DNA of 64,000 bases from Mesorhizobium loti. Its GTDB lineage: Bacteria > Pseudomonadota > Alphaproteobacteria > Rhizobiales > Rhizobiaceae. Location of the stretch: the NCBI RefSeq assembly GCF_013170705.1, contig NZ_CP033334.1:5185501-5249500 (forward strand). The letters run 5' to 3'. Below, one piece after another: positions 27,401 through 38,531 of this stretch (the stretch's first letter is position 1; every line of letters starts with the position of its first letter). Both the position numbers and the translations under genes were made by a program. The notes under the pieces are model-generated. The model was not told the origin of the DNA. It searched no databases and worked only from the letters and a program-made list of their open reading frames with translations.

Positions 27401-28363
27401 ATGAACATTTCCGTCCTTGCGCTTGATGGCGTCTTCGACACCGGACTGGCCACGATGCTCGACGTGTTCGGCACCGCCAACGAACTGGTCGGGATGCTGG
27501 TGTCGCCGCCCAGCCGCTTCACAACGACTATCGTCGGGGTGAGCGCCTCGGTCCGCACGGCACAGGGCCTTCAAGTGCCGGTCGTCGCGATGGGCAGCCA
27601 GCCAGATCCCGATTGGCTGGTGATCCCGGCGATCGGCCAGAAGATGCCAGGCCCGCTTGCCGACGCCCTGAAACGCAGCGATATCGCCGACGCTACCAAG
27701 GCGTTGCGCGCTGCCGCCGAAACAGGCACACGCATCGGAGCTGCCTGTATCGGCACTTTCATCCTGGCCGAAACCGGCCTGCTCGACCACAGGCGGTCAA
27801 CGACAACCTGGTGGCTGGCGCCGATGTTCCGGCAACTTTACCCACAAGTGCGGCTCGATGCCGCGCGCATGCTGATCAATGACGGGCAGTTCGCAACCGC
27901 CGGAGCCGCACTCGGCCACATCGACCTCGCTTTGATGATCATTCGCCAGACAAGCCCGGAACTCGCTGCGCTGACGGCGAAATACCTCATCGTCGACAGC
28001 CGGCCGTTGCAATCGGCCTATGCGATCTCCGACCACCTTGCCCATTCCAACCCGCTGGTCGAACGCTTCGAACGCTGGGCGCGCGACCATCTCGCCGCCG
28101 GGTTCAATCTCGACGAAGCAGCCACGGCACTCGGCGCCAGCAAGCGCACGCTGTCGCGACGGGTCAACGACGTGCTCGGCAAGACGCCGCTGTCCTATTT
28201 TCAGGATCTGCGCGTCGAGCAGGCCGTGCATTTGTTGAAAACCTCATCCGACAGCGTCGACGAGATCGCCGCGAAGGTCGGCTATAGCGAGGGGGTGACG
28301 TTGCGCAATTTGCTGCGCCGGCGGCTGCGCAAGGGTGTGCGCGAAATCCGCACCGCCAACTGA
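27401..28363 (+). CDS. GlxA/AraC family transcriptional regulator
   Basis: A 320-residue regulator. An N-terminal DJ-1/PfpI-like domain (about residues 1-185) contains GAACIGTFILAETGLLD (nucleophile-elbow cysteine). A C-terminal AraC DNA-binding domain (about 215-315) has two helix-turn-helix units (LDEAATALGASKRTLSRRVND and VDEIAAKVGYSEGVTLRNL). The ATG at 27401 follows the spacer it shares with the divergent monooxygenase gene. It most likely controls that gene. Confidence 0.92.
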   Translation: MNISVLALDGVFDTGLATMLDVFGTANELVGMLVSPPSRFTTTIVGVSASVRTAQGLQVPVVAMGSQPDPDWLVIPAIGQKMPGPLADALKRSDIADATKALRAAAETGTRIGAACIGTFILAETGLLDHRRSTTTWWLAPMFRQLYPQVRLDAARMLINDGQFATAGAALGHIDLALMIIRQTSPELAALTAKYLIVDSRPLQSAYAISDHLAHSNPLVERFERWARDHLAAGFNLDEAATALGASKRTLSRRVNDVLGKTPLSYFQDLRVEQAVHLLKTSSDSVDEIAAKVGYSEGVTLRNLLRRRLRKGVREIRTAN

Positions 28364-28421
28364 TCCACCGCCAACGCAATTCTGCCCCTCCCGCGAAGCC
28401 CGAATCCGCCTATAGTGCCCC

Positions 28422-30311
<1,890 letters not shown>

Positions 30312-30353
30312 GTGTGCCCTCCGACCGCCAACACCAAGGCCCGATGCCCCGCG

Positions 30354-31112
30354 TCAGTTCTTTTTCTGATATTTCCTGGTCGCGCGATTGAAGACGTAGT
30401 CCGTCGTGTAGCCGGCGCCGCCACCGCGAAAATTCACCGAAATGACGTCCTTGCCGTGCTCCACCGACTTCTGAACGTTCATGTAGATGGGCGTCATCAG
30501 CATGCCCGCATTGCAATCATCGTCATCGAAGCGGATTTGCTGGACGACCTTGCCGGTGCTCTTTTTGATCACCTGCATTTTCGTCATGCAAATACTGGCG
30601 CTGGTGTTCGCATAAACGCCGGCAAACCTGTCGGCGGCGGTCTCGGCCCAGAAGGGAATCTCGACGGTCCCGACGATCTTTGCGTCGCCGGTGTCATCAA
30701 GGCTCGCGACCTTCTTGAGAATGACGGGCAATTCGTCGGCGCCCTTGCTCAAGCTTCCCGTCGCGCCGTCCGCGTTGACATCAAGGACGATCGGGCATCC
30801 GGCGGTGTCGACCGGCGTCTTTGACCCCATTACCATGACCCGATAGAATTCCTTGTCATCCGCGATCTCGCAAAGCGAGACTTTGGTGCCGTTGACGGTG
30901 CCATACACTGCGATCGGCCTCTGTTCCGTGTCGCGGAAGTAACTTCCCTGGACGGTAATGCCGCTGCCAAAACTGTCATATCTCTGCAGCGACAAATGGA
31001 CCGGATCGGGCCCGATGGTTCCTTCGTAGTTTTCGACGTGATACCAGCCCGCGACGGCTTCCCCGGTCAGCGACAAAACGCAAAAGAGCGCCGATATGAG
31101 CAGTTTTCCCAT
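30354..31112 (-). CDS. Secreted protein of unknown function
   Basis: A 252-residue protein with a signal peptide (about residues 1-21, cleavage after AVA) and predicted mature beta-rich globular part, including four cysteines. No family is recognised. The start at 31112 follows GGGGGACGG; the frame continues to 31169 without a better start. It is convergent with mutL (gap 42 bp). It is probably periplasmic; no function is assigned. Confidence 0.85.
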   Translation of the reverse strand: MGKLLISALFCVLSLTGEAVAGWYHVENYEGTIGPDPVHLSLQRYDSFGSGITVQGSYFRDTEQRPIAVYGTVNGTKVSLCEIADDKEFYRVMVMGSKTPVDTAGCPIVLDVNADGATGSLSKGADELPVILKKVASLDDTGDAKIVGTVEIPFWAETAADRFAGVYANTSASICMTKMQVIKKSTGKVVQQIRFDDDDCNAGMLMTPIYMNVQKSVEHGKDVISVNFRGGGAGYTTDYVFNRATRKYQKKN

Positions 31113-31222
31113 TCCGTCCCCCCAGTGAAAGCGGCTCACCATAACGGCCCTTCCTCCGGGTGTCTGCATGCTGGCGGATAAGGTTTCGGATTTGAGTCCG
31201 CAAACGCCTCCAACCTTCTGTT

Positions 31223-32116
31223 TTACCTCTTCAAATTCACCACGATGACGCCGCCCAGCGCCAGCGCGCCGCCGAGGATGCCGAGCAGCGTCGGCACTTC
31301 ACCCAACCAGAAGAAACCGATCAGGGCGGACATGGGCGAGACCAGATAGAGAAAGTTCGACGCACGCGCTGCCGGCAGGCGCGACAGGGCCGTCGCCCAG
31401 GCCGCATAGGCAATCAGGCTCGGCACGATGCCGAGATAGATGACGGCGCCGAGACCGGCGGCGTTGGCGACAGCCGCCTGCTGAAAGGCGGCAGGCAGGA
31501 AGGGTGCCAGACAGAGCGCGCCGAGCACCATGTTGGACGCCGCGATGGTCAGCGGATGGTGGCGGGCAAACAGCGGCTTCTGGACGATGGTGTTGACGGC
31601 CGAGCAGAGCGCGGAGCCGAGCACCAGCAGTGCGCCGGCATTGAAGTGCAAGCCATGGCCGTCGGCCACGGCGATGATGCCGATGCCGGCGAAGGAGATG
31701 GCCGTACCAAGCCAGGCTAGAGGCGAGAAACGCTCGCCCAGAAGCGCCATCGCCATGATGGCGGTGAAGATCGGGCTGACATTGATGATGAAGCCGGCGG
31801 CTCCCGCCGAGACGGTCAGTTCGCCGAAATTGAGCATGGCCGTATAGAGCGCGACGAAAATGGCGCCGCCAAAGGCGAAGCGCCACATTTCGCCGACCCT
31901 GGGCAGCGCCGGGCGCTTGACCGCGAGGAAGATCGCCGCCGGCACCGCGGCGATGGCAAAGCGCAGGGCACCAAGCTCCAGCGGCTGGAAGGCGGCAAGG
32001 CCGGCACGGATCGCCGGAAAGGCGGACGCCCAACCGACAACCGTCAACGCCACGGCGATGGCCGCAGTGGTGTCCATCCGCTGTGTCTGATTCAACGTGC
32101 CCGTCATCGCACTCAT
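31223..32116 (-). CDS. DMT-superfamily (EamA) transporter
   Basis: A 297-residue inner-membrane protein with ten predicted helices and two EamA repeats (about residues 20-145 and 160-290), with PLELGALRFAIAAVPA and PLTIAASNMVLGALCLAPF. The family exports amino acids, nucleotides or drugs. It is divergent from a LysR regulator, about 90 bp away, which probably induces it. The substrate is unknown. Confidence 0.92.
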   Translation of the reverse strand: MSAMTGTLNQTQRMDTTAAIAVALTVVGWASAFPAIRAGLAAFQPLELGALRFAIAAVPAAIFLAVKRPALPRVGEMWRFAFGGAIFVALYTAMLNFGELTVSAGAAGFIINVSPIFTAIMAMALLGERFSPLAWLGTAISFAGIGIIAVADGHGLHFNAGALLVLGSALCSAVNTIVQKPLFARHHPLTIAASNMVLGALCLAPFLPAAFQQAAVANAAGLGAVIYLGIVPSLIAYAAWATALSRLPAARASNFLYLVSPMSALIGFFWLGEVPTLLGILGGALALGGVIVVNLKR

Positions 32117-32206
32117 CTCACTGTCCTCGTGTTCTTCGTCTTGAAAGCCACAAAACGCCCTTTCCCGCTTGTTGACAAACGACCAAATCGAGGATCACCT
32201 GTGACT

Positions 32207-33133
32207 ATGGATCACAGCTCAGACACAATGGTGCCGCTCGAAACCCTGCGTGCCTTCGATGCGGCGGCGCGTACAGGCAGTTTCTCGGCGGCGGCCGAAA
32301 AGCTCAACATCACCCATGGCGCGGTCAGCCGGCAGATCGCCAAGCTCGAGGACTGGCTGGGGCTGAAGGTGTTCGATCGCGGCGCGCGCGGGGTGACGCT
32401 GACGATCGAGGGCAACCGGCTGCATCTGCGCACGTCCGAGGCTTTCGCGCTGATATCGACCCATTCCGACCGCTGGGTCGAGCCGCGCGGCACGGCGGTG
32501 GTGCGGCTGACCTCGATCCCCTCGGTGAGCGGGCTGTGGCTGATGCCACGCATGGCGGCCCTGGAGAACAATCCCACCAAGCTGCGCATCGTGCTCGATG
32601 TCGACATCCGCCAGGCTGACCTTGCCGATGAGGGCATCGATCTGTCGATCCGCTGCGGCCGCGGCGGCATTCCGGGCCGCGTCTCGGTGCAGCTTTTCGA
32701 GGAGCATGTCTTCCCTGTCGCCTCGCCGGAGCTTGCACGCGAGATCGGCCGCGGCGATCCGGCCCGGCTGCTCAAATTCCCCCTGATCAACGATTCGGAC
32801 GCCTCAGGCTGGCGCGCCTGGTTCGCGGCACAAGGCATGGATTACCGTCCGCGCCCACAGGACAGGCGCTTCGAGGACTATAATCTGGTGCTGGACGCCG
32901 CCGCCTACGGGCTCGGCATCGCATTGGCACGTCCGCCGCTGACCGGGCATCAGCTGAAATCGGGCCGCATCACCGCGGTCGAAGAGCGCACCGCGCTCAA
33001 TCCGGTATCCTACTGGCTCGACCGGCCAATGGGACTGCCACGCACGGCCGCGGCCGATCTCGCCCGCCGCATCGCGCGGCAGGCCGGACTGGCGCCCGAG
33101 AAGATCGAAGCGTTTATCGAGGCGGAGCGATAG
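32207..33133 (+). CDS. LysR family transcriptional regulator, GcvA-like
   Basis: A 308-residue LysR protein. The helix-turn-helix is LRAFDAAARTGSFSAAAEKL and THGAVSRQIAKLEDWLG (about residues 14-65), followed by the binding domain (SVSGLWLMPRM, GIDLSIRCGRGG). The ATG at 32207 follows GAGGATCACC; an upstream ATG at 32129 would overlap the promoter region. It is divergent from the DMT transporter and probably regulates it. Confidence 0.92.
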   Translation: MDHSSDTMVPLETLRAFDAAARTGSFSAAAEKLNITHGAVSRQIAKLEDWLGLKVFDRGARGVTLTIEGNRLHLRTSEAFALISTHSDRWVEPRGTAVVRLTSIPSVSGLWLMPRMAALENNPTKLRIVLDVDIRQADLADEGIDLSIRCGRGGIPGRVSVQLFEEHVFPVASPELAREIGRGDPARLLKFPLINDSDASGWRAWFAAQGMDYRPRPQDRRFEDYNLVLDAAAYGLGIALARPPLTGHQLKSGRITAVEERTALNPVSYWLDRPMGLPRTAAADLARRIARQAGLAPEKIEAFIEAER

Positions 33134-33159
33134 GTCTCCAGGCCGGCCGCCCCATCACC

Positions 33160-33204
33160 GGTTCGCAACCAACCAGTTCGCAACCAACCGGTTCGCAACT
33201 CAGC
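33160..33204. repeat. Three tandem 15-bp repeats
   Basis: The unit GGTTCGCAACCAACC (33160-33174) is followed by AGTTCGCAACCAACC (33175-33189) and a diverged third copy (33190-33204). It lies between the convergent LysR gene and the tail-anchored hypothetical gene and overlaps the last codons of the latter. Confidence 0.7.
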
Positions 33205-33835
33205 GAAGCAGCAACAGAACGAACCCGAAGATCACGGTTGCCAATAGACCGGTCATGATCGAAACAAAGCCGATCCTCACCAGCAGGCGCTCGGGGTTCG
33301 GCGCCGCACCACCGGATTGAATGCCCGGCCTTCGCTGTCCCGCCGGAGCACCCAGGGCGGCGGCATTCTTCGGGACCGGAACCTGCGGTGGAATAAACGA
33401 CAGCAAGGACACTCCCGCAGCCCTGGCGGGAGCGTTGTCGTTGGCGGTTGCGGTGGGTGGCAAGGCGCCTCGCTGCGTTTCGGTTTGAGGCGCCGCTTTC
33501 CTGGCCACGACGGTTGCCAAAGCCGCCTCGTCCCTCGTCTCGATCTGCGCCTGATAGGCCTCGACGATGCCAGCCGACGCAATCTGCTGCGATTTGACGG
33601 CCATTGGCGCCGCTGGCATTGCCAACAGGGCCGGAGCCGTACGTTCCGCGAACAGGGAGGGCGCCGGGGGCTGGACCAGTTCCCTGACCAGGGCCGTCCT
33701 GACCGGATCTGCCTTTGCCAACGGCACGGGTTGCGGCGTCATCGCCTCCTTGAGCAAGGAAGCCAGGCGGGCGGAAGAAATATCCATCATGCCCCCGATC
33801 AAAGCGCTTTTCAGCCTCTCGTAGCGCCTCAGCAT
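33200..33835 (-). CDS. Hypothetical tail-anchored membrane protein
   Basis: A 211-residue protein with a long, low-complexity Pro/Ala/Thr-rich body (about 30-185) and one C-terminal membrane helix (about 187-209, GFVSIMTGLLATVIFGFVLLLL) ending in Arg. No domain is recognised. The ATG at 33835 has a poor binding site; ATGs at 33790/33787 after GGGGG are alternative starts. The layout suggests a tail-anchored cytoplasmic protein. Codon usage resembles its neighbours, so it is probably a real gene of unknown role. Confidence 0.65.
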   Translation of the reverse strand: MLRRYERLKSALIGGMMDISSARLASLLKEAMTPQPVPLAKADPVRTALVRELVQPPAPSLFAERTAPALLAMPAAPMAVKSQQIASAGIVEAYQAQIETRDEAALATVVARKAAPQTETQRGALPPTATANDNAPARAAGVSLLSFIPPQVPVPKNAAALGAPAGQRRPGIQSGGAAPNPERLLVRIGFVSIMTGLLATVIFGFVLLLLR

Positions 33836-33912
33836 TGTCCGAGGCTTGTCGCGAGCTTGACCTGGCCGGAGATTTGTGGCGATGAAATCTCCATGAACCT
33901 CGGCACCACTGC

Positions 33913-34146
33913 ATGATGAACCGTTTCGAAGGCCCGGGCGGCAAGGAAGCCCGCATCCGCTACCTCGATGGCGATTTCCAGGTCACCAGCCCCGGCTCGT
34001 TCGTGCGCTGCGCCGTGACCGGGGAAAACATCCCATTGGACGAGCTGAAATACTGGAGCGTCGCCAGGCAGGAGCCCTACGTCAACGCCGCCGCCTCGCT
34101 GCGCCGCGAAATCGAAGTGCATCCGGAGCTGCGCAAGCGAAGCTAG
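33913..34146 (+). CDS. DUF2093 domain protein
   Basis: A 77-residue protein covering the whole alphaproteobacterial DUF2093 domain (MNRFEGPGGKEARIRYLDGD, then CAVTGENIPLDELKYWSVARQEPY). Two ATGs in a row (33913 and 33916) are both possible starts. It is convergent with the lpxK-waaA operon, a conserved neighbourhood in Hyphomicrobiales. Function unknown; the pattern suggests a small soluble protein. Confidence 0.88.
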   Translation: MMNRFEGPGGKEARIRYLDGDFQVTSPGSFVRCAVTGENIPLDELKYWSVARQEPYVNAAASLRREIEVHPELRKRS

Positions 34147-34256
34147 AATGGTTCATCGTTTCACGCCGAACCGTTCCAGCTCTTTGTTTTGACGCAATTC
34201 CCAAGGGAAGCGCTACACGCTTTTCCCGGGAAAACCGCTTCACACTTTTCCTTGTT
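34147..34256. repeat. Composite rhizobial intergenic hairpin repeat
   Basis: Between DUF2093 and lpxK. It contains two related hairpins, GGGAAGCG...CTTTTCCC (about 34205-34228) and GGAAAA-CCGCTTCACAC-TTTTCC (about 34229-34251), preceded by a CCGTTCCAGCTCTTTGTTTTGACGC-like segment (kept short here) that is common in rhizobial spacers. It sits at the convergent 3' ends, so it may also serve in termination. Confidence 0.55.
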
Positions 34257-35282
34257 CTAGCCTCTCAGCTTGCGCTGCCGCCAGGCATCGAGCGTTTCCT
34301 CGATGATGCGTTCGGGCACGTGGTCGAGCTCGAAAACCGTGTCGATTTCCAGCACGTCGAGACCGTCGAGAAAGCCCTGCGGGGCGCCGTGACGCAACCG
34401 GGCGGCGTCCTTGGCGGTGGTGATGAGGCCGAGGCCTTCGGTGCGTGCCGTCGCCGCCAGTTCGGCAAGCTCGTCCTCGGCGTAGAAATGATGGTCCGGA
34501 AAGGGCTTTGAAAGAACAACTTCGCCGCCGGCCTCGCGCACCGTGTCGAAGAATTTGTCGGGATGGCCGATGCCGGCGAAGGCCAGGAAGCGCTTGCCGG
34601 CAAGCCTTGTCTTGCTGCTGGGCTCCGTATGGGCCTCGAAGATCGGCCGGCCGGCGCGGGCCGCCTGGCGCACCACGGCGTCGGCGGCGGTGCCCTCGCC
34701 CATCTTCAGCAGCCCACTGGTGAAGACCAGCTGGTCGACGACCCTGGCCCTGAGCGGGCCGCCCGGAATGACGCGGCCATTGCCGATCCCGTAGCGGGCA
34801 TCGACGACGACCAGCGCATAGTCGATATGGATGCGCGCGCTCTGAAACCCGTCATCCATGATCAGGAAATCGCAGCCGTGCCTTTCCAGCAGCAGCCGGG
34901 CGCCGGCGGCGCGGTTCGGCGTCACAGCCACCGGCGCGTGTTCGGCCAATAGCAGCGGCTCGTCGCCAACATGCTTGGCGCTGTCATGACTGATATCAAC
35001 GACATGCGGTTCGGCGAAGGAGCCGCCATGGCCGCGCGACAGGAAACCGGGCTTCAGCCGCATGCGCCTGGCCTGTTCGGCGAGCGCGATGGCGACCGGC
35101 GTCTTGCCGGTGCCGCCCACGGTGAAATTGCCGACGCACAGAACCGGCGCCTCGATCTTCTCGCGCCGGGCCCGCCGCATGCCGCGGCCGGCTACGAGCG
35201 CATAGACGGCCGACAGCGGCGACAGCGCCAGGACTTTCCAGTCCGGCTCTTCCCACCAGAATGGTGGTGCTTCAGAGGCCAC
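34257..35282 (-). CDS. lpxK: Tetraacyldisaccharide 4'-kinase
   Basis: The enzyme phosphorylates the 4' position of the lipid A disaccharide at the inner membrane. The 341-residue protein has an N-terminal membrane-associated helix (LSPLSAVYALVAG, about residues 20-32) and the P-loop FTVGGTGKTPVA (about 54-65). It is the last gene of the pmbA-to-lpxK operon, one base after the waaA stop. A normal family member. Confidence 0.96.
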   Translation of the reverse strand: MASEAPPFWWEEPDWKVLALSPLSAVYALVAGRGMRRARREKIEAPVLCVGNFTVGGTGKTPVAIALAEQARRMRLKPGFLSRGHGGSFAEPHVVDISHDSAKHVGDEPLLLAEHAPVAVTPNRAAGARLLLERHGCDFLIMDDGFQSARIHIDYALVVVDARYGIGNGRVIPGGPLRARVVDQLVFTSGLLKMGEGTAADAVVRQAARAGRPIFEAHTEPSSKTRLAGKRFLAFAGIGHPDKFFDTVREAGGEVVLSKPFPDHHFYAEDELAELAATARTEGLGLITTAKDAARLRHGAPQGFLDGLDVLEIDTVFELDHVPERIIEETLDAWRQRKLRG

Positions 35283-35283
35283 C

Positions 35284-36600
35284 TTAACGCCCGTTCGCGC
35301 CCTTCAGGCGCGACTTGACGACCAGCGGCTGGATATAGGGTTCGAGCGATTTCAGCGTGCGCGCCAGCGCGCCGCGCATCTCATCGACGGTCGCGACCCC
35401 TGCCGCCATCATCTCATGGCGCGCCACTTCGTTGGTCAGAAGGAAGTTGACGGCGCCGGCCAGCATGTCTCGATCGCGCACCAGCTTGGCGCCGCCGCTG
35501 TCGATCAGCCGCTGATAGGCTTCGCGAAAATTCTGTACATTGCGGCCGGCAAGAACCGCGGTGTCGAGCATGGCCGGTTCGAGGGGATTCTGGCCGCCCT
35601 CGGAGGTCAGCGAGCGGCCGACGAAGGCGATCTCGGTCAACCGGAGATAGAGGCCCATCTCGCCAATCGTATCGCCGAGCAGGATATCGGTGTCGGGTCC
35701 GATACGATCGCCCTTGCTGCGCCGCGCGATCTTCAGCCCCATGCCCGAAATCTGCGCGGCAAGGGCCTCGGCACGATCGGGATGGCGCGGCACGACGATG
35801 GTCAGCAGGCCGTGGTGGCGCTTGTGCAGCGTGGCGTGGACCTCCGCCGCGACCACCTCCTCGCCATCATGGGTCGAGATCGCCGCCCAGGTCGGACGGC
35901 CGCCGATCTGCCGCTGCAAGTTGGCCAGCGCCCGTTCGTCGACAGGAGGCGGGTTGGTGTCGACCTTGAGGTTGCCCGACACCGTGACCGGGCGGGCACC
36001 CAGCGCGCGGAAACGTTCGCCGTCGACATCCGACTGGGCAACGACATGGGCAAGGTTCTCAAACAGAGCCTCGGCGATGTTGGCGCGCTTTTTCCAGGAG
36101 CTGAACGAGCGGTCGGAAAGCCTGCCATTGACCAGCACCTGCGGCACATGGCGCGCGCCAAGCTCGAGGATGGTCATCGGCCAGATTTCCGATTCGGCGA
36201 TGATCGCCAGGTCCGGCCGCCAGTGATCGAGGAAGCGGCTGACCGCCGGCTTCAGGTCGAGCGGCACATATTGGTGGATGATGCGGTCGCCGAGCCGCTC
36301 GTCGGCAACCTGGGCCGATGTCACGGTGCCGGTCGTCAGCACGATGTTGACGCCATAGTCGAGAATGCTTTCGACCAAGGGCACGACGGCTATGGTTTCG
36401 CCGACGCTCGCGGCATGGATCCAGATAACAGGCCCTTCGGGGCGAGGACGCCCAGCGACGCCGTAGCGCTCGCGGCGGCGGTTGCGGTCTTCCTTGCCGC
36501 GCGAGGTGCGCCAGGCGACATACGGCCCGACCAGCGGATAGGCCGCGGCACCTGCGAAACGGTATGCCCCCAACATGGCACGCGCCCAGCGGCCACTCAT
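35284..36600 (-). CDS. waaA: 3-Deoxy-D-manno-octulosonic acid (Kdo) transferase
   Basis: The 438-residue GT30 enzyme attaches Kdo to lipid A. Visible features are an N-terminal membrane helix (about residues 8-28), the ASVGET motif near residue 60, ESEIWP near 127 and the C-terminal LTEIAFVGRSLTSEGGQNPLEPAM. Its ATG overlaps the stop of the DUF374 gene (36597-36600). It lies next to lpxK, as expected for lipid A-core assembly. Confidence 0.96.
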   Translation of the reverse strand: MSGRWARAMLGAYRFAGAAAYPLVGPYVAWRTSRGKEDRNRRRERYGVAGRPRPEGPVIWIHAASVGETIAVVPLVESILDYGVNIVLTTGTVTSAQVADERLGDRIIHQYVPLDLKPAVSRFLDHWRPDLAIIAESEIWPMTILELGARHVPQVLVNGRLSDRSFSSWKKRANIAEALFENLAHVVAQSDVDGERFRALGARPVTVSGNLKVDTNPPPVDERALANLQRQIGGRPTWAAISTHDGEEVVAAEVHATLHKRHHGLLTIVVPRHPDRAEALAAQISGMGLKIARRSKGDRIGPDTDILLGDTIGEMGLYLRLTEIAFVGRSLTSEGGQNPLEPAMLDTAVLAGRNVQNFREAYQRLIDSGGAKLVRDRDMLAGAVNFLLTNEVARHEMMAAGVATVDEMRGALARTLKSLEPYIQPLVVKSRLKGANGR

Positions 36601-37388
36601 CGCCGGCCATCCACGAGACGGTAGGCCTCGGCGGTCGCGGCGTTGAGCGCGGTCGTGATTTCCTGGCGCTTGCGCTCCATTTCGGCGTCATCGGCGTCCG
36701 CCGCCACAAAGATCGGCTCGCCGATGGTCACCGCGGAACGGCCGAATGGCAGGTTGATGGTGGTCTTGTCCCAGCTTTTTTCCAGCACCTTGCGGCGGCT
36801 GGTGGCAATGGCGACAGGCAGGAGCGGCCGGCCCGAGAGGCGCGCCAGGAGAACGATGCCGAGCCCTGCGTCGCGCGGCGTGCCGTGAGGAATGTCTGCA
36901 ATCATGGCGACGTTCTTGCCAGCCGTGAGCGACTTTTTGAGGGCGATCAAAGCCTTGGCCCCGCCCTTGTCGAGATGCCTGGCATTGTCACGGCCGCCCG
37001 AACCGCGCACCGCCTCGATGCCGAATTTCTCCAGCATCAGTGCGTTGAGCTCGGCATCGGCGCTGCGCGACACCATGGCGACCAGCGGTTTGCGCTTCGG
37101 ATAATAGGCTGGCGTCAAAAGATGTTGGCCGTGCCACAAAGCGATGATGCCGGGCTCGAATTCGGCGTAGGCACCGCCCGAAAAGCGCGCCGATCCGGCG
37201 ACCAGCGGGCTGGTCAGGCGAACCAGGCGCACGAACTGGGCAAGCAGGCTGGCAATGGCGTTCTTGACGAATCGCGACTGCGCGAGCGGTTCGCGTATCT
37301 TGCGCCAGAAGGTCTTGGTCGTGCGTCTGCCGCCCCTGCCCTTGGGCGCGGCGTCGCTGGCTGGCCCTTTCGCCAGGTCCTGCTCCAT
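36597..37388 (-). CDS. DUF374 lysophospholipid acyltransferase family protein
   Basis: A 263-residue protein with a basic N-terminal tail and the DUF374/LPLAT fold: IIALWHGQHLLTPAYYP (acyltransferase His region) and ADIPHGTPRDAGLGIVLLARLSGRPLLPV. It lies between DUF4170 and waaA in an LPS operon, so it may acylate a lipid A or phospholipid precursor. The start at 37388 follows the preceding gene by 5 bp; a longer frame to 37496 would overlap it. Confidence 0.88.
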   Translation of the reverse strand: MEQDLAKGPASDAAPKGRGGRRTTKTFWRKIREPLAQSRFVKNAIASLLAQFVRLVRLTSPLVAGSARFSGGAYAEFEPGIIALWHGQHLLTPAYYPKRKPLVAMVSRSADAELNALMLEKFGIEAVRGSGGRDNARHLDKGGAKALIALKKSLTAGKNVAMIADIPHGTPRDAGLGIVLLARLSGRPLLPVAIATSRRKVLEKSWDKTTINLPFGRSAVTIGEPIFVAADADDAEMERKRQEITTALNAATAEAYRLVDGRR

Positions 37389-37393
37389 CGAAG

Positions 37394-37639
37394 TCAACCG
37401 GCGTCCTTGCTGTCGGGATCCAGCAGGCGGTGCAGATGAACGACGAAATAACGCATATGGGCATTGTCCACGCTGGCTTGCGCCTTGGCTTTCCACGCTG
37501 TGTGCGCGGATTGATAGTCTGGATAGATGCCGACAATGTCGAGCCCATCGAGATCGCGGAACTCGGTACCCCCAAGTTTCTTCAGTTCGCCGCCGAACAC
37601 CAGATGCAAAAGCTGTTTCTTACCGTCTTCCGCGGTCAT
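37394..37639 (-). CDS. DUF4170 domain protein
   Basis: An 81-residue soluble protein that fills one DUF4170 domain (LHLVFGGELKKLGGTEFRDL, DIVGIYPDYQSAHTAWKAKAQ, YFVVHLHRLLDP). Found in a conserved position between cysQ and the LPS acyltransferase in Hyphomicrobiales. The name of the domain is from memory. Function unknown. Confidence 0.88.
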   Translation of the reverse strand: MTAEDGKKQLLHLVFGGELKKLGGTEFRDLDGLDIVGIYPDYQSAHTAWKAKAQASVDNAHMRYFVVHLHRLLDPDSKDAG

Positions 37640-37715
37640 GTCGGTCCTTCACATATTGTGAGTTTGTGACAGGTCTAGACCAAAGCCGCCGACTTTGGAA
37701 CCTTCGAAAATGCTT

Positions 37716-38531
37716 TCACGCATCCAGCCCGGCGATGACGTCGACGAGCACCGCCAGCAATTCACCGCTGCCGGCGGCGAGCGCGCCGTGGCGGGTCACC
37801 TCCCCGGCATAGAGCGGCGCGCGGCCATTCGGGTCGAGCAATTGGCCGCCGGCCTCGCGCAGGATGAGATCGGCGGCGGCAATGTCCCAGTCATGCGCGT
37901 TCGGCTTGACGAAGGTGGCGTCGAGCGTGCCGTTGGCGATCATTGCGAGCCGATAGGCCAGCGACGGGCTGTAGGGCGCCCGTGTCAGCCGCTTCTGCCA
38001 GCCGGCCGGCACCAGGTCGATCAACTGCTTCAACCCTGATATCTCGGCCTTGTCGCCAAGCGCGCGCACGGCGATGCGCTTGCCGCTGCGGAACGCGCCC
38101 TGGCCGGGCAGCGCCCAGTAGGTTTCGTCCATTGCCGGGCATTCGAGCACGCCGGCGAGCGTGCGGCCCTGCTCGACGACGGCGACGCTGACGCACCAGG
38201 TGCGCTGGCCTTCCAGGAAGCCGCGCGTGCCGTCGATCGGATCGACGACGAAGGTGCGGCGCGCCGAAAGCCGCGCCGGATCGTCGACCGTCTCTTCCGA
38301 CAGCCAGCCATAGTCCGGCCGCGCCGCCAGCAGGGTGCCGCGCAGATAGGCGTCCGCCGCATGGTCGGCTTCGCTGACCGGCGAGGTGCCGCCCTTCATC
38401 CAGACTTGCGGGCTGTTGCCGAAGTAGCGCATGGCGATGAGACCCGCTTCGCGGGCGGCGTCCTGCAGCAGCGGCAGATCCCCGCCGGCGTCAGAAGGGG
38501 CACCGGCGGTGATCGGCTCAGGCTCCGGCAA
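37716..38531 (-). CDS. cysQ: 3'(2'),5'-bisphosphate nucleotidase/inositol monophosphatase family protein
   Basis: A 271-residue Li+-sensitive-type phosphatase. The metal-binding motifs are GWLSEET (about residues 74-80) and DPIDGTRGFLEG (about 96-107), with HDWDIAAADLILREAGG near 215-230. CysQ removes phosphate from 3'-phosphoadenosine 5'-phosphate; inositol-type substrates are possible. It overlaps pmbA by 14 bp and precedes DUF4170. The symbol is assigned by family and context. Confidence 0.85.
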   Translation of the reverse strand: MPEPEPITAGAPSDAGGDLPLLQDAAREAGLIAMRYFGNSPQVWMKGGTSPVSEADHAADAYLRGTLLAARPDYGWLSEETVDDPARLSARRTFVVDPIDGTRGFLEGQRTWCVSVAVVEQGRTLAGVLECPAMDETYWALPGQGAFRSGKRIAVRALGDKAEISGLKQLIDLVPAGWQKRLTRAPYSPSLAYRLAMIANGTLDATFVKPNAHDWDIAAADLILREAGGQLLDPNGRAPLYAGEVTRHGALAAGSGELLAVLVDVIAGLDA

